Shown piece by piece: positions 55,076 to 56,801 of a stretch of DNA of 56,801 nt. Source of the stretch: Betaproteobacteria bacterium (GTDB lineage: Bacteria; Pseudomonadota; Gammaproteobacteria; Burkholderiales; Casimicrobiaceae); contig JADIZG010000018.1 in the NCBI GenBank assembly GCA_016704895.1, forward strand, positions 1-56,801. The letters run 5' to 3'. The notes beneath the pieces are model-generated. The model saw nothing but the letters and a program-made list of their open reading frames with translations. It ran no database searches and was not told the DNA's origin. A program made the position numbers and the translations under genes. The stretch's first letter is position 1, and each line of letters starts with the position of its first letter.

Positions 55076-55430
55076 TCAGGCCGCTTTCGCGGCCTTGGTC
55101 CGGCGTGCCGGACGGGCGGACCACAGCTCCTCGAGGTTGTAGTACGCGCGCACCGCCGGCTGCATCACGTGGACGATGATGTCGCCGGCGTCGACCAGCA
55201 CCCATTCCGAGGTCTCCTCGCCTCGACGCCGATGATCGAGGCGCCCGCCTCCTTGAGCCTGTCGCGCACGTGGTGCGCGAGCGCCTTCACCTGCCGGTCC
55301 GAGTCGCCGGTGGCGATGACGAGCGTGTCGGCGATGCTGGTGAGCTTGCGGACGTCGAGGACGGTGATGTCGTGGGCCTTGATGTCCTCGAGGGCGGAGA
55401 CGGCGACTTTCGCGAGCGGTCTTTTGGCAT
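55076..55430 (-). CDS. rsfS: Ribosomal silencing factor RsfS, frameshifted
   Basis: Repaired product of about 118 residues. ATG 55430 reads MPKD and one missing C then restores PLAKVAVSALEDIKAHDIT. VLDVRKLTSIADTLVIATGD and SDRQVKALAHHV follow. Another missing base near 55221 restores EETSEWVLVDAGDIIVHVMQ, and the end is AYYNLEELW. RsfS binds uL14 and blocks subunit joining in starvation. Gene order nadD-rsfS-rlmH is conserved in many bacteria. Confidence 0.87.
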
Positions 55431-55437
55431 CCGGGGG

Positions 55438-56107
55438 TCAGGCGGCGTAGAGCCGATGGTGGGAAATATAGTCCCAAACCGCGGGCGGCAGCAACGCGCG
55501 CACCGGTGCGCGGCCGGGCCGCCGCGGGCGAACGCCGCGCGGATCGCCGAGGCGGAAATCTCGCGGGGCACGGTCGGGACGACGAGGATGCGGCCCGCGG
55601 GCGTCGACAGGAGCTCGCCGCTGTCGGCCGTCCGTCGCGCGCGCCACAGCGGAACGAGCGCGTCGGGAAGCGCGGCGTCGAACGGGTCGCCGGGCCGCGC
55701 CGCGACGGCGACGTGCGCGAGCGCGAGGAGGTCCTGCCAGCGGTGCCAGGTCGACAGGCCGCGGAACGCGTCGGCACCGAGGATCAGGATCACCGGCCGA
55801 TCGGGACCCTCGGCGCGCAGCTCGTCGAGCGTGAGCGCCGTGTAGGACTTTCCCTGACGATGAAGCTCGCGATCGTCGATCGCGAGGCCCGGACGGCGCT
55901 CGATCGCCAGGCGCAGCATCGCGAGCCGGTGCGCGGCCGAGGCCCCGGGCGCGGGGCGGTGCGGCGGATCGCCGCCGGCAGGAGACGGACCTCGGCGACG
56001 CCGAGCGCGCGGCGAGCATCGTCGGCAAGACCGAGGTGCGCGAAGTGCACCGGGTCGAACGTACCGCCGAGCAGCGCGACCGGCGGCCGCGGGTCAGAGG
56101 TCGCCAT
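55438..56107 (-). CDS. nadD: Nicotinate-nucleotide adenylyltransferase, frameshifted
   Basis: It starts MATSDPRPPVALLGGTFDPV with the GGTFDPxHxxH nucleotidyltransferase motif. A missing base near 55977 separates VRLLPA from the frame MLRLAIERRPGLAIDDREL, which continues PVILILGADAFRGLSTWHRW and PREISASAIRA. A further shift near 55520 leads to the end LLPPAVWDYISHHRLYAA. It makes nicotinate adenine dinucleotide for NAD synthesis and is normally essential, so the breaks are almost certainly sequence errors. nadD and rsfS are 7 bases apart. Confidence 0.88.
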
Positions 56108-56110
56108 CGG

Positions 56111-56697
56111 TCAGAAGCTCGAGCCCGGCTCGCGCAGGAACGCGATCTCGCCGGCGGTCGACGTGCGCCCGAGGATGGCATTGCGGTGCGGGTAGCGGCC
56201 GAAGCGGCGCACGACCGCCGCGTGCTTCTCCGCCCATTCGAGCGGGTCGCGGAGCCCGGTCTCGCGCGCGAGCGCGCGAACAGCGCGAGCGACCTGCCTG
56301 CGCGGCGGCGTCCTCCGCGTGCTCGAAGGGGAGGTAGAGGAACCAGCGTTCGAACGGATCGAGCGACCGGTCGAATCCGCGTCGACGGCAGCGGGCACCG
56401 GCGGCCTCGAGCGCGAGCGCATCGCCGGCGAACGCGCGGCGTCGCGGTAGACGCTTGCGCGTGAACTGGTCGAGCAGCAGGATGCGGGCGAGCGCGCCGT
56501 ACGGCGTGCCGGTCCATGCGTCGAACGCGCCGGCGGAGCGCCGCCTCGATCGCGTCGCCGTAGCGGGCGCGAATCTCCGCGTCGAACGAAGGGTCCTTCA
56601 CGAACCACCGCGATCGGACGAGGGGCGGCGTCCCCGCCCCGGTTTCCGGTCCGAACCAATAGGGCGAGGATGTCGCCGGCGAGGCGGTATCGTCCAT
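56111..56697 (-). CDS. DUF924 family protein, frameshifted
   Basis: It starts MDDTASPATSSPYWFGPETG, with RSRWFVKDPSFDAEIRARYG in the first frame. A shift near 56540 leads to AFDAWTGTPYGALARILLLD QFTR, then further shifts near 56450 and 56280, and the end is HRNAILGRTSTAGEIAFLRE plus PGSSF. DUF924 proteins are all-helical, TPR-like and of unknown function. Repaired length is about 195 residues, normal for the family. It stands first in the nadD-rng gene string. Confidence 0.8.
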
Positions 56698-56703
56698 CGG
56701 CGT

Positions 56704-56709
56704 ATGATA
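56704..56709 (-). promoter_or_regulatory. -10 box (TATCAT) before the DUF924 gene
   Basis: TATCAT on the minus strand ends 6 bases before the ATG at 56697. It is another predicted leaderless start and may drive the whole nadD-rng string. Confidence 0.45.
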
Positions 56710-56762
56710 CGGGACGGGAAAGCCCGGGGTCCGCCGGCTTTTTCCCTTTCGTTTTCATCGCG

Positions 56763-56801
56763 ATGAGCACGCCCGCCGTCACCGACCGCTAAGACGCTCG
56801 C
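56763..56801 (+). other. Possible 5' end of a divergent gene cut by the window edge
   Basis: ATG at 56763 reads MSTPAVTDR and then meets TAA. One base change in CGCTAAGACG would continue the frame as KTL. The start resembles hemF N-termini, but there is far too little sequence to say. Confidence 0.15.

Overview
The window looks like a piece of an uncultured, very GC-rich (about 70% by eye) betaproteobacterial chromosome. The lineage call rests on gene content: the order nadD-rsfS-rlmH-maf-rng, mpl, a YqiA-type esterase, a DUF486 protein, a DUF3617-type secreted protein and a TupABC tungstate importer. No rRNA, tRNA, CRISPR array, prophage or transposase gene was seen. Position 1 lies inside a dispersed repeat copy, and the last 6.6 kb is full of single-base frameshifts in housekeeping genes. 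This suggests a contig with a poorly corrected right end.

Layout. 0-4 kb: a peptide-type substrate-binding protein, a small membrane protein plus FAH-family hydratase pair, a 45-base G run, and a thioredoxin-TPR co-chaperone. 4-10 kb: a complete proteobacterial dedicated sortase system (sortase, VIT/VWA target, response regulator, histidine kinase). The sortase and target genes are each frameshifted, and a REP-type palindrome element sits between regulator and kinase. 10-20 kb: DUF486, an MFS transporter, mpl (frameshifted), an esterase whose start is overwritten by repeat sequence, a DUF3617 protein, a D,D-carboxypeptidase, a multispan TPR protein and a large secreted beta-propeller protein. 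20-31 kb: a 5'-nucleotidase, a calcium exchanger and P2A ATPase pair, a FecCD/FecE pair whose binding-protein gene is reduced to a C-terminal remnant, then Mop and TupABC with a divergent ModE-like regulator.

31-46 kb: an aldo/keto reductase, an RNB ribonuclease, a TonB-like protein, aroE, mtgA, mgtE, a secreted hydrolase, a lipoprotein, an ECF sigma/anti-sigma pair interrupted by a second poly-G tract, a D-threonine-aldolase-type enzyme, a VOC protein, a DapA-like aldolase and a Gfo/Idh/MocA oxidoreductase. 46.5-50.1 kb: the most novel-looking segment. It holds a small membrane protein, an overlapping lipoprotein and two tandem paralogous PP-loop enzymes, each with a QueC-like C-X8-C-X2-C-X2-C motif and an unrecognised N-terminal domain. 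50.2-56.7 kb: all minus strand; DUF924, nadD, rsfS, rlmH, maf, rng, an esterase and two VOC-type proteins, most of them frameshifted.

Two themes run across the window. At least three families of short palindromic intergenic repeats (REP/REPIN-like) sit at gene borders and in places alter coding ends. Several genes have a TATAAT-like box only 6-9 bases before the start codon, which suggests leaderless transcripts are common in this organism.
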